From an uncultured Oscillospiraceae bacterium (lineage in GTDB: Bacteria > Bacillota > Clostridia > Oscillospirales > Oscillospiraceae), in NCBI GenBank assembly GCA_934511165.1, contig CAKSWA010000008.1, positions 1 through 53,487 on the forward strand: a stretch of 53,487 nucleotides of DNA, in the 5' to 3' direction. Positions 24,573 through 34,849 of this stretch are shown here, piece after piece; positions within the stretch are counted from its first letter, which is position 1; every line of letters starts with the position of its first letter. A program made the position numbers and the translations under genes. The notes under the pieces are model-generated. The model did no database searches. It saw nothing but the letters and a program-made list of their open reading frames with translations, and was not told the origin of the DNA.

Positions 24573-27500
24573 ATGACACAGACATACGGAAAGGGTAAAC
24601 GATTCATAACGCTGCTGCTCGCGGTCGTTATGCTCTTCTCGCTGGCGCTGCCCGCCGCCGCCGTTTCGGAGACGGAGAGCACCGCCGAGCCAACGGCGGA
24701 AGCGGCGGCGACGCCGACGCCGGAGGCACCGAACCAGCCGTCCGAGGCTCCGGCAGTCTCGGCCGGCCCGGAGACGGAGAGCAAAACGGAAGACGGAGAG
24801 GCGCAGCCGCTCTATACCCCCGCGAGAGCGGAGAAGGACGGGTATTTCGTCCTCGCCGCGGAGACCTCCGCGGACGGCGTCACGACGGACGGCTTTGCGC
24901 TTGCGCCGGTGCGCGTTGAGTACAAAACCGGCGACACGATCCTCGACGCCGTGGCGCGTCTGGAGGACGTGACGATCTCCGAGCGCTTCGGCACGGATGT
25001 GGCGACTGGGCGCATCACGCTCAACGACGAGAAATACATCGCCACGTGCGATACGCACGTCGGCGTTATGACCCTGACGGATATGTACCGTCCGGAGGAA
25101 GTGCACGTCGTGCGCCTGCACCAGAGCGTGCAGAGCGAAAACGGCAAGGACTACTTCCCCGAGACGCTGCAGAACCTCCTGCGCGCGATGGCCGCGGCGG
25201 AGGATAAGGGGAGCGAGGCATATCTCGCCGCGCTCGAGAGCTACGGCGAGGCCGTGGAAAGCCCGGCGCTGGCCGCGAAGCTGACCGCCGCACTCGGCTG
25301 GACGCCGGAGAGCGAGGCATCGCCTACACCAGCGGCTTCCCAGACGCCCGCCCCGTCCGCCGTTCCGGCGGACGGCGAAGATGCGTCGGACACCAAGGAA
25401 ACGCCTGTCCCGGCAGCCACACCCTCGGCACCGGCGACGATAGCGCCGGTACGGGTGCAGCCCGCCGCGCGCACGGAAAGCTCGGACGACGCCGAAAAAT
25501 CGCCCTCCGCGCCGCCGTCCGAATCCCCGGCGGCTTCCCCGTCCGCGTCTCCCTCTGCGGAGCCGTCGGAAGAGCCGGGGGCCTCCCCCACGGCGGAGCC
25601 GTCCGAGACGCCGAAGCCCCATTCGCCAGAGCTTGTCTACGGCGTGGAGGCTGAGGCGAGCGAGGTCACGGCGGTGAACCGCGCGTGGAATCTCGACCTT
25701 ACGAAGATCTTTACCGATTATAATAACGACGATTTAACCTACACCGTCGCGATGGACGGCGGCGAGGAGGAGACGGTCGAGGGAACCGTTTATTCCTTCA
25801 CGCCGGACGCCGTGGGCGAGCATACGCTCGTCTTCGCCGCGGCGTGCGCGGCATCCGAGCTGCGCGCCGTTTACACCGTGAACCTCTCCGTGCAGGAGGG
25901 CGTTTACGAGGTACGCTTTTCCATCGCCTACGCCGGTATCGATCTGCCGGACGCCACGCTGACGCTGCGCGACGCCAACTATCAGCTCGTCCCGCACACG
26001 CAGGGCAACTATAACTTCATGCTCCGCCCCGGCAAGTATATGTACTCCGTTTCGATGGAGGGGTACGAGGACGTGGAGCAGGTAATCATCAAGGTGGTCG
26101 AGTCGGACGAGCCGATGGTCATCAACGTGGAAATGGCCCCCACGCAGACGGTGAAGTACCCGGTCATGTTCTACCTGACGGACACAGACGGCAACGCCGT
26201 CACCGGCGCGACTGTGACGGTCGCCAGCCTTGACTATAACAACCAGAAAACCACCTCGACCGAGGCCGGTGAGGGCTATTACTCCCTCAGCCTGCCGCGC
26301 GGGCGGTATACCTACACCGTCTCCTGCAAGGAGGGCTACGGTCTCAAACAGCAGGGATTTAACTGGGTCACTTACGATTACCGTGAGCTCTACGAGCCCT
26401 GCGAGGGCGAGCTCACGGTGAAAAAGACCACGGAGAATCAGGAAACCGCGCTGACACTCACGCAGGTGAATTATCCTTGGCTCACAAACTTCCGCTTCCA
26501 GAATGTCAGCAGCGTTTCGGCGCGCGAGGATCAGGACGCGTGGAACATCCTGCAGGGTGTACCATACAGCGAGCCCATCACGCTGCACTTTGACGGCCCC
26601 GACTACCGACGTATCAGCACCGATCTTTCAATCTCCAACGCATTCCTTTTCGATCCCGTTGGCAAGACGCAGCCGGACGCCGCGGCGGAAATCGCCTATA
26701 CGAATCTCAGCGGCGAAGACAAGACTCTCTCCTTCACCTTTAACGGCGTGCTGATTGATGAGAGCGGCCAGAAGGGCTGGAAGCCGAGCGATCTCGCCAA
26801 CGAGGTGGACGGCAGCGGCCGCTTTACCCTGACGCTCACGCGCGGCGCATATACGCAGCAGTATAATGTCGAGCTGCTGCTCCACCGCACGCTCAAGAGC
26901 CTGACCGTCTCCGCCAACGGCGAGGCGGCGCTGCTCGGCCCCGTGTTCTCGCGCGATATGACCGAGTATAACGTGGAGGTCCCGGAGGGGACAAAGGCGC
27001 TCTTCATCACGGCGACGCCGTTCTTCACGGAATCCAAGGGCTACCGCGTGACGATCAACGGCGAGAAAGTGACCGGCGGCGAGACCGCGGAGGTCTCCTT
27101 TGCCGGCGGCAGCGCGGACGTGAAGATCACCGTGTCCCACACGGCGGACGAGGCGCGCGGCCTTCCCAGCGCGACGACGTACACACTCCATGTTACCGAG
27201 GGCGTTTCGAGCGCCTATGACACACGCTTTGCCGTCACCGGCGGCGGCGCGGTTATCGCGGGCGCGAAGATCGCCGTATATGACGCTTACGGCCAGCGTA
27301 TGACCGCCTCGGCGGAGGATGCGTATACCTACTCGCTGCTCACCGGCGATTATACCTATGAGATCACGGCGGAGGGATACAAGAAGGAGACCGGCTCCTT
27401 CACCGTCGGCATGGCCGGGCGCACCGTGAATGTGGCGCTCGAGCCGGAGACCTATGAGGACGAAATGCTCCTCAAGGCATTGATCGTCGGCGGCAGTGAG

Positions 27501-30500
27501 TGGGACGGCAGCGCGTGGCAATATACCCCCGTCCTCCGCACGGACGTGCGTCCGGGCGTATTTGAATACCATGTGCCGCTTACCGGAGACAGCTATTTCG
27601 ACCACATAAAAGCGGAGTTTTCCGAGGGCGCGACCGTCTCGCTCGAATACACCTACGGCTACGACGACAACAGCAGCACCTCCCACAGCGCCGTTTACGA
27701 CATCTCCAACGGCGGCTGGGCGCAGTCCTATCTCGGCGAGCGTTACGGCGTTGTCGGCGAGGAGCAGAAGCGCACGGTGCGCGTAACGCTCGGCGATGTG
27801 GAGCAGGTCTATACGTTCTATTATATCCCGCTGCCGGAGCTTTGGAGCCTCTCCGTCAGCACGGACATCGGACCGGAAACACTTTCGCCGGTCTTTAACA
27901 GCAAGCGGGAAAACTATACCGTCGGCGTGCCGATGGATGCGCAGCGCGTGTACGTCCGCACGACCATGAATTACATGCTCACGGACGAGCCGACTAAGAG
28001 CGTCTCCATCGACGGCGTGCGTCTCCCGGCGGACTGCCGCGGACGGTATGTCACGCTCTCGACGGACGAGGACGGCCGCCAGACCATCCCCGTCACGATC
28101 TCCTACAAGGCGAGCGGCGTGAGCCGCACCTATATGCTCACCGTGCAGCGCGAGGAGCGGCACGACACACCCATGCTCAAGAGCGTGTATTTTGAGGGCG
28201 CGCTCAAGAGGGTGATGGAGACCGGCTTCCAGCCGGACCGGTATTACTATGAGGTTTGTACTGACGGCTCCTTCGGGTCCCAAGCGAGGATCCGGGCCGG
28301 TGCGCAGCTCTCGGACGAGTATGCCGACGGCACCTACAAGTTCCTCCTCATGAACGCCGATGGCAGCACCACGGAGCAGAGCTCGTCACGCACCAACGAT
28401 ACCGCATACACCTACGAAAACATTTTCGGCGACCTTACTACGGCCGTGACCGGCATCACCATCCGCTGCACGAGCGCGGACGGCGAAACGGTGCAGGACT
28501 ATGTCTTCCGGTTTTACATCCATTCGTATCAGAACTTCAGTTTTTCGGATGCAAGCGGCGGCAGCAATATTTCCCAATCCTATATTCCGACGGATAAATT
28601 GGAGTACCGGCAGGAGGACGGCTGTATTATCGAGGGAAGCGTCCGGACGGTTGCTGTGACGGAGGATGTCAAAGGCATCACGGTCAAAAACCTTGCCAGC
28701 AGTGAGTATTCCATCCTTCTGGACGGCGAGCCGATGGAGGACACCAGCGTCGTTATCCCCGTCGGCGAGCAGGACGAGGAACACATATTCACGTCCTATG
28801 TGACCGGTGCTTCATGGGTACGCCCGACGAATAATGTCCTGCGCATTGCCCATGCGCAGACCGTGATCCTCACGGCAATCAACGGCGACACCGGAAAGAA
28901 TCTTCCGAGCAGCGCCAAGGTCACCATGACGGTGACCGACGAGGACGGCGCGGAGTGGTGGGCCAACGAAACCCGCAGCGCCGCGCTCCAGTACACCGGG
29001 AGCAAGGTGTACAGTCTTCCTGCGGGCATTTACACCTACAAGATCTCGGCGAAGAACGAGGCCGGGACGAAGCTCTGGAAAGAGGTTACCGGCAAGTTCG
29101 TTGTGACGGACGAGAGCCAGTCCATCACCGTGGAGCTGCCGCTCTATAACCGCGGTCCCTTCGCCGTGGCGGTGAACGTCACGAAGGACGGCGCGCCCGT
29201 GAAGGGCGTGAAGCTCACCGTGAACGGTGAGACGCAGGATATCTTTGACGGTACCACGGAGCTGAAGCTCTATACCGGGCGGAAGTATATCTACACCGTG
29301 GAGGCGCCCGGATGCCGCACGGTGAGCGGAACGTTTGACGTTCTCGGCGAGGCAAGGACGCTTGACATCGCTATGGAGCCTTCCCCGGGTGCGATTGCGG
29401 GCGAGACGGTCACGGTCTATGTCTCGCTCATGGACGGCGACAAGTACATGACGGACGCGCAGGGCGATATTTACCGCCGCCCCGTCACGGTATCCTACGC
29501 CGATCTCAGCGAGTATTATATGTCCGGCTACTACGACGATTATGTCTATGATCCGCTGACGACCAACTGGACCAAAACGGACGGGCCGACCGGACAGGTC
29601 ACGGTGCTCATGGCGCTGCTGGAGGTGGAACGGCAGTTTTACGGCGAGAATACGCTGACGCTCACCGAGCGCAACAAGAACATCGGCTCACCGTATGTGG
29701 ACATAAATTACTTCGGCGGCGAGGTGTCGCACTTCATGGGCAGCGCCCGGCCGGTCAACCTCTTTGTGGATCACATCTTCAGCACGAAGTACTATATGCC
29801 CGGCGTACCGGCGCCGAAAATTGCGTGGCTGCGCACGCTCTCCGACGGGCAGGAGCTCACCGTCATGGTGAACGACGATGCGTTCAGCGAAGAGAGCTTC
29901 CTCGGCTTCGTTCTGCCGGGTTCAGACTACCGGACAAATTACCTGCCCGTAAACGAGCGGACCGCCGTGGTGGACAACTATTCCCGCCTGACCGTCCGCC
30001 CAGCGGCGGCCGGTACGCAGTTTCCGCTGACGAACGGCGCCGGAAAGTGCCATGTCGAGGTGCGCCGCGCCGACGAGACCGAATGGCGGACGCTGGATGA
30101 CGTAAGCGACGTCAAAACCGGAATCACCATTTTCTTCGGCGAGCCGGGACTCTACTACCTGCGCGTCAAGGACACCAACATGTATGCCTATAAGGCGGCG
30201 TACCATTGGTACGGCTCCGTGCGCGTAGTGAAAGCGCCGGTTACACCGGTGAACGTCCTCGTCTCGGCCACCTATCTGGATGAACCGGTAATGTCGGGAC
30301 TCTCCGTTACGTTTACAGACGTTAATGGAAAGGTCACGCACGGACAGGCGGGGAGCAACACCCTCCAGCCTGGCGAATACACCTACACACTTGCCTACAC
30401 CGCAGACGGGAAGGAGCACACAAAGACCGGGCGTATGATACTCTCCTCCGGGGATCCGGATTATGAGATCAATGAGGAGTTCCTCGAAAAGCCGCTGCTC

Positions 30501-33500
30501 AAAACAATTGAAATCAGCGAGAGCGGCGAGCCGGGTACGTGGAACGTGATCAATTTCACCGGCGAGCGCGGCGTGTTCCACTACGAGGGGCGGGTCGCGG
30601 AAACGACAGGCCGCAAGCATATGTACATCCGCGCGGCGTTCGCCGACGGCGTGACCGGCAAGATTGAAGCCAAATATATCCTTGGCGGCTACACAACGGA
30701 AACCTCGTTGTCTTTGGAAAGCGGCTCTACCTACGCCGGAGAAATGAGCCAGTTTTTCTGGGTCGGCAATGATCGCAATGGCGACAAGACCATCACGGTC
30801 ACTGCCACAGCGGACGACGGACGCGAGCAGATCTTCACCGTAGAGGTCTATATGGAGCCGTGGATCCTCCGCGCAGGCGTGACCTCCGGCGGCCTGATGC
30901 AGACGCTCACCATGGAAAACGGCAAGCGGAACTTCACCGTTGAGGTGCCGGCCGGCGCGGACAGCGCCGAGCTCATCCTCGTGCCGTTCGACACAAGCAA
31001 TGACTATCTTGAAAAAGAGCGCATCCCCATCACGATCGACGGGTACGAGCCGGAGGTGCTTCCCGGCGACGGCTGTCTCTTCCGCCTGCCCATTGATCCG
31101 GAGAACGATACGACATTTACCGCTTGCATCTCCGGCTGGGGACGCACCGGGGAATACACGTTCACTCTTACCCACAAGGATCAAAAGCCGGGAAGGGAAA
31201 TCCTGGAGGATCTGACCATTCTGGCCGGCTCGGCATCCAGCAAAAAAACGGCAGCACTCTACCCACTGTTTCAATCGGATGTGCATGAATACACGATGAC
31301 CGTGAGCGATGCTCTGCAATACCTGAGCTTCAAGACCCTTGTGTCCGAGGCGGAGCGCACCGGCGCAACTGTGGAGGTCACATACCTCTCCGGCTGGGGC
31401 GGCACCGGCTCGCCGAGTACAGGCATTGCGACTGCAAAGCTTACCGACATGACCGGGAAAACAGCGCAGGAAGTCAAATGGATACTGCGCCCCTATGTAC
31501 CCGGGGAGAGCTGGATCAACATCACCACCACGGATAAGGACGGCGGACAGCAGGTCTACCGCATCCGCGTGCTGCGCGACCGCGCGGTGCAGAACGTCTG
31601 GCTCTACCGTGAAAGGGTCAGCCAGTCCAGCTCGGCAAACTATAATTCCTATGGCATTGCCAAGTGTGAGTTTGACGCGAAGACGCTCGAATGCTCCGTG
31701 GACGTGTCCGCAACGCTTGAGACGGTGTATATGACGCTCTCGACCGGCAACACAGAGTACTATAAGGTCACCGTAGACGGCGAGACGATCGAGGCAAGTG
31801 AAACGCTCGACGGCACGCAGATGTCGGATCGTACAGTATACGCTCTGCCGCTCGACGGCGCAAAGACGCGCTTTACCATTGATCTTGTCTACGACGACGG
31901 GATCGTGGACCGCGTGGAGAAAACGTACAAGCTCACGATCAACCGCTCGCTGCCGGTGAAGGTGAAGTTCAACGTCACGCCGGAGGACGCGGTTTACAAT
32001 GTCCTGCTGCGTGATGCGGGCGACGCCGTGTACTATCCGCGGCTCGGCACCTTCACGCTCGGCCAAAAGGAAAACTATGCCTACTCCGTTTCCGCGGTGG
32101 GCTATGTGGCGCAGACCGGCTCCTTCTGTGCGGAAAAGGACATGGAGATTGACATCGAGCTCGTCCCTGCCGAGACGAACCCGGACATTGACACCGAGCT
32201 TCCCGCCGAGTGGGGCAACTTCCGCGGCAACGACGATAATAACGGCGTCACAGATGCCAAAACGCCGACGAGCGCGGACAACGCCGAGCTCTACTGGGCA
32301 ACGTCCATTGCGACCGGCGGGCAGGCCAACGGCGCACCGGGAACGCCCATCATCATCAACGGCGAGCTTTACAGCTACTCCGGCAAGGAGCTGCTGCGGC
32401 TTGATTCGGAGACCGGTGAGGTACTGGCCCGCGGAGAGATGCAGGGCAGCTCGCCCTTCGCCATCACGCCTCCGGCGTATGCCGAGGGCATGATCTTCGT
32501 GGCGCTCGGCGGCGGCATGGTGCAGGCGTTCAACGCGAAGACGCTGGAATCCCTGTGGCTCTATACCGACTCGCTCGGCATCGGTCTCGGCGCGAACCAG
32601 CCGAACTGCCCGATCACCTATTCCGATGGCTGCATCTACACGGGCTTCTGGAACAGCGAGCAGGGCGCGGCGCACATGGTGTGTCTGACGATCACGGACG
32701 AGGACTCGAGCCAGCCGCTCGAGGCCAAGCAGCCGCTCTGGGTGCGCACGCAGTCCGGCGGCTTCTACTGGGCGGGCGCACTCGCCACGGAGAAGTTTGT
32801 GCTGGTCGGCACGGAGGACGGCGAGAAGGGGTATGAGTCGCAGACGAGTATGCTGCTCTCGCTCAACCCGGTCAGCGGCGCACTGCTCGACTCCATCGAA
32901 GGGCTCAACGGCGACATCCGCTCGACGGTTTCCTACGACGCGGCGACCGACAGCTACTATTTCACCAGCGGCGGCGGCAGCTTCTACAGCGTAAAGGTCC
33001 AGGCAAACGGCCGCTTTGTGAAGGACAGCCTGAAGGAGATCCGGCTCGGCGGACGAAGCGTATCGACGCCGGTCATCTACAACGGCCGCGCGTATGTCGG
33101 TGTGCAGGGCGCGGCGCAGTTCAAGGTGTACGACGGGCACCACATCGCCGTCATCGATCTGGCGTCGTGGAGCATTGCGTACACGGCCAACACCAAGGGC
33201 AGCCCGCAGACGAGCGGCCTGCTGTCCACCGGCTACGGCGACGAGGTGTATGTCTACTTTGCCGACAACTACACGCCCGGCTCGCTGCGCGTTATCCGCG
33301 ATAAGCCGGGACAGACGGCACTGGCCGATCCCGTGTCGGAGACCTATACCTCCGCGGGAAAGCGGTACACCGTGGATAACTGCGCACCGGTGCTGTTCAC
33401 GCCGCAGGGCGATCTCGCGCAGTACTGCATCGCGAGCCCCATCGTGGACAAGGACGGCACCATCTATATGAAGAACGACTCGAACCACCTCTTTGCCATC

Positions 33501-34727
33501 GGCAGCAAGGTGCTGAGTATCGAGCTGGTGCAGGAGCCGGACAAAACGCGCTACGACGCCGGAGAGATGTTTGACCCCACCGGCATGAAGGTCGTCGCGC
33601 ATATGGCGAACGGCGCGGAGAAGGACATCACGAACTCCAAACTGCTTACCTGGGCGGACACGCCGCTGGAAGGGCGCGACATCAGCGTGCAGCTCACCTA
33701 CTCGCTGCGGAACAGCTCTCTCACGGTGCTCGTGCCGGTTGTGGTCATCACCGACGCAGAACACGAGGCGCAGCGCAAGGCGATCGATGCTATTCAAGCC
33801 ATCGGCGAGGTGACGCTCGAGAAGGAAGAGCAGATCCGCGAGGCGCGCGAGCTTTATGACGCAGTCATCCCGACGCTGCAGGAGGAGATCAAGGACAGTC
33901 TTGTGATCCTTGAAACGGCGGAGAAGAAGCTCGCCGAGCTCATTGCCGAGCGCGACGCCGTGCGGGAAGCCGAAGCGTTGGTCGATCGAATCGCCGAACC
34001 GGTCACACTCGAGAGCGAAGAGACCATCAGCGCGGCGCGTACCGCGTATAACGGTTTGACCGTCCGGCAGAAGGAAATGTACTCGCCCGACCGCCTCACG
34101 CGGCTCGAAGCGCTGGAAGCAGCACTTGCGGAAAAGAAGAAGCAGGCCGCGGAGGATGCGGCCCGCGAGGAGGAAAACCGCGAGAAGATCGCCGCGGTGG
34201 AAACACTCATTGACGCGATTGGCACCGTGACGAAAAACAGCGGCCCGTCCATTACGGCAGCGCGCACCGCGTTTGATGCGCTCTCCGAGACACTGCGCGC
34301 CCGCGTGGGAAACTACAACGTTCTCCTTGCAGCGGAAGCGGCATACAAACGCATTCTCACCAGCGGCGACCGCCCAACGCAGGGCGGCGGCGGCGTGACC
34401 CCTGGCGGCACCATCACCGGCGGGAACATGGGCGTCGCCGGCACGACGGCCGGCGGCGCGACCGGAACCACCGGCACGACCGGGACAAACCCGGCCGGCG
34501 AGACCGGCGCCGGTACGCCGGAGAGCGAAACGACTGTCACGGATGTCTCCGGCAAGACCGGCGGCAGGATCGAGACCGGCGTCACCCCCAGCGAGAATAC
34601 GGCAGATACCGATTCCGGCTCCGGCCTCAGCTGGCTCTGGTGGGTGATCCCGCTGGTGCTCTGCGGCGGTGTCGTGCTTTGGCTGGTGCTCGGCAAAAAA
34701 CATGAAGGGGACGAGGACGAAGAATAA
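24573..34727 (+). CDS. Giant surface protein (3384 aa) with cadherin-like domains, beta-propeller and C-terminal membrane anchor
   Basis: The start at ATG 24573 gives a clean signal peptide (1 to about 33); AGAGGTG lies upstream. In order: an N-terminal domain with a DUF4430-like opening (YKTGDTILDAVARL); a Pro/Ser/Thr-rich linker (about 249-356); a cadherin-like domain; carboxypeptidase-regulatory/PEGA-like domains (about 444-635, again near 890-960 and 1500-1610); several cadherin-like beta-sandwiches (PF12733 type, LKSLTVSA..FSRDMTEYNVEVP); a PQQ-type beta-propeller (about 2543-2979; repeated blades with PVIYNGRAYVGVQG-like strands); a Big_3-like Ig domain; a charged helical region (3063-3263); a Gly/Thr linker; and a membrane helix (about 3350-3373) with a KKHEGDEDEE tail. 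It probably spans the wall. The ligand is unknown; a B12-related role is suggested by context only. Confidence 0.82.
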   Translation: MTQTYGKGKRFITLLLAVVMLFSLALPAAAVSETESTAEPTAEAAATPTPEAPNQPSEAPAVSAGPETESKTEDGEAQPLYTPARAEKDGYFVLAAETSADGVTTDGFALAPVRVEYKTGDTILDAVARLEDVTISERFGTDVATGRITLNDEKYIATCDTHVGVMTLTDMYRPEEVHVVRLHQSVQSENGKDYFPETLQNLLRAMAAAEDKGSEAYLAALESYGEAVESPALAAKLTAALGWTPESEASPTPAASQTPAPSAVPADGEDASDTKETPVPAATPSAPATIAPVRVQPAARTESSDDAEKSPSAPPSESPAASPSASPSAEPSEEPGASPTAEPSETPKPHSPELVYGVEAEASEVTAVNRAWNLDLTKIFTDYNNDDLTYTVAMDGGEEETVEGTVYSFTPDAVGEHTLVFAAACAASELRAVYTVNLSVQEGVYEVRFSIAYAGIDLPDATLTLRDANYQLVPHTQGNYNFMLRPGKYMYSVSMEGYEDVEQVIIKVVESDEPMVINVEMAPTQTVKYPVMFYLTDTDGNAVTGATVTVASLDYNNQKTTSTEAGEGYYSLSLPRGRYTYTVSCKEGYGLKQQGFNWVTYDYRELYEPCEGELTVKKTTENQETALTLTQVNYPWLTNFRFQNVSSVSAREDQDAWNILQGVPYSEPITLHFDGPDYRRISTDLSISNAFLFDPVGKTQPDAAAEIAYTNLSGEDKTLSFTFNGVLIDESGQKGWKPSDLANEVDGSGRFTLTLTRGAYTQQYNVELLLHRTLKSLTVSANGEAALLGPVFSRDMTEYNVEVPEGTKALFITATPFFTESKGYRVTINGEKVTGGETAEVSFAGGSADVKITVSHTADEARGLPSATTYTLHVTEGVSSAYDTRFAVTGGGAVIAGAKIAVYDAYGQRMTASAEDAYTYSLLTGDYTYEITAEGYKKETGSFTVGMAGRTVNVALEPETYEDEMLLKALIVGGSEWDGSAWQYTPVLRTDVRPGVFEYHVPLTGDSYFDHIKAEFSEGATVSLEYTYGYDDNSSTSHSAVYDISNGGWAQSYLGERYGVVGEEQKRTVRVTLGDVEQVYTFYYIPLPELWSLSVSTDIGPETLSPVFNSKRENYTVGVPMDAQRVYVRTTMNYMLTDEPTKSVSIDGVRLPADCRGRYVTLSTDEDGRQTIPVTISYKASGVSRTYMLTVQREERHDTPMLKSVYFEGALKRVMETGFQPDRYYYEVCTDGSFGSQARIRAGAQLSDEYADGTYKFLLMNADGSTTEQSSSRTNDTAYTYENIFGDLTTAVTGITIRCTSADGETVQDYVFRFYIHSYQNFSFSDASGGSNISQSYIPTDKLEYRQEDGCIIEGSVRTVAVTEDVKGITVKNLASSEYSILLDGEPMEDTSVVIPVGEQDEEHIFTSYVTGASWVRPTNNVLRIAHAQTVILTAINGDTGKNLPSSAKVTMTVTDEDGAEWWANETRSAALQYTGSKVYSLPAGIYTYKISAKNEAGTKLWKEVTGKFVVTDESQSITVELPLYNRGPFAVAVNVTKDGAPVKGVKLTVNGETQDIFDGTTELKLYTGRKYIYTVEAPGCRTVSGTFDVLGEARTLDIAMEPSPGAIAGETVTVYVSLMDGDKYMTDAQGDIYRRPVTVSYADLSEYYMSGYYDDYVYDPLTTNWTKTDGPTGQVTVLMALLEVERQFYGENTLTLTERNKNIGSPYVDINYFGGEVSHFMGSARPVNLFVDHIFSTKYYMPGVPAPKIAWLRTLSDGQELTVMVNDDAFSEESFLGFVLPGSDYRTNYLPVNERTAVVDNYSRLTVRPAAAGTQFPLTNGAGKCHVEVRRADETEWRTLDDVSDVKTGITIFFGEPGLYYLRVKDTNMYAYKAAYHWYGSVRVVKAPVTPVNVLVSATYLDEPVMSGLSVTFTDVNGKVTHGQAGSNTLQPGEYTYTLAYTADGKEHTKTGRMILSSGDPDYEINEEFLEKPLLKTIEISESGEPGTWNVINFTGERGVFHYEGRVAETTGRKHMYIRAAFADGVTGKIEAKYILGGYTTETSLSLESGSTYAGEMSQFFWVGNDRNGDKTITVTATADDGREQIFTVEVYMEPWILRAGVTSGGLMQTLTMENGKRNFTVEVPAGADSAELILVPFDTSNDYLEKERIPITIDGYEPEVLPGDGCLFRLPIDPENDTTFTACISGWGRTGEYTFTLTHKDQKPGREILEDLTILAGSASSKKTAALYPLFQSDVHEYTMTVSDALQYLSFKTLVSEAERTGATVEVTYLSGWGGTGSPSTGIATAKLTDMTGKTAQEVKWILRPYVPGESWINITTTDKDGGQQVYRIRVLRDRAVQNVWLYRERVSQSSSANYNSYGIAKCEFDAKTLECSVDVSATLETVYMTLSTGNTEYYKVTVDGETIEASETLDGTQMSDRTVYALPLDGAKTRFTIDLVYDDGIVDRVEKTYKLTINRSLPVKVKFNVTPEDAVYNVLLRDAGDAVYYPRLGTFTLGQKENYAYSVSAVGYVAQTGSFCAEKDMEIDIELVPAETNPDIDTELPAEWGNFRGNDDNNGVTDAKTPTSADNAELYWATSIATGGQANGAPGTPIIINGELYSYSGKELLRLDSETGEVLARGEMQGSSPFAITPPAYAEGMIFVALGGGMVQAFNAKTLESLWLYTDSLGIGLGANQPNCPITYSDGCIYTGFWNSEQGAAHMVCLTITDEDSSQPLEAKQPLWVRTQSGGFYWAGALATEKFVLVGTEDGEKGYESQTSMLLSLNPVSGALLDSIEGLNGDIRSTVSYDAATDSYYFTSGGGSFYSVKVQANGRFVKDSLKEIRLGGRSVSTPVIYNGRAYVGVQGAAQFKVYDGHHIAVIDLASWSIAYTANTKGSPQTSGLLSTGYGDEVYVYFADNYTPGSLRVIRDKPGQTALADPVSETYTSAGKRYTVDNCAPVLFTPQGDLAQYCIASPIVDKDGTIYMKNDSNHLFAIGSKVLSIELVQEPDKTRYDAGEMFDPTGMKVVAHMANGAEKDITNSKLLTWADTPLEGRDISVQLTYSLRNSSLTVLVPVVVITDAEHEAQRKAIDAIQAIGEVTLEKEEQIREARELYDAVIPTLQEEIKDSLVILETAEKKLAELIAERDAVREAEALVDRIAEPVTLESEETISAARTAYNGLTVRQKEMYSPDRLTRLEALEAALAEKKKQAAEDAAREEENREKIAAVETLIDAIGTVTKNSGPSITAARTAFDALSETLRARVGNYNVLLAAEAAYKRILTSGDRPTQGGGGVTPGGTITGGNMGVAGTTAGGATGTTGTTGTNPAGETGAGTPESETTVTDVSGKTGGRIETGVTPSENTADTDSGSGLSWLWWVIPLVLCGGVVLWLVLGKKHEGDEDEE

Positions 34728-34752
34728 AGCGGCCTATCCCGAACAACGAAAA

Positions 34753-34811
34753 ATCTGCGTCATCCCTCCGCTTCGGCGGCGGGGATGGCGCGGCCACCCT
34801 ATCGCAGATAC
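34753..34811 (+). promoter_or_regulatory. UUCG-capped hairpin between giant surface protein and DUF4430 gene
   Basis: CATCCC and CCGC pair with GCGG and GGGATG around TTCG, with an outer TCTGCG/CGCAGA closing stem. No T-run follows, so it is more likely an mRNA processing or stability element than a terminator. Confidence 0.4.
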
Positions 34812-34849
34812 TTTGAGAAAAGAAAGCCTTAAAAAGAAGGGCGGATAAC

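Noticed and set aside
29922..34703. Very long open frame on the minus strand (1593 codons) opposite the giant surface protein
   Set aside because: It is antisense to a clearly coding gene with signal peptide and domains. Its translation shows Arg/His/Val-rich low-complexity composition typical of GC-rich shadow frames, and there is no ribosome site.
34753..34811. Intrinsic terminator between giant surface protein and DUF4430 gene
   Set aside because: A strong stem is present but no T-run follows it, so it is recorded only as a structured element.
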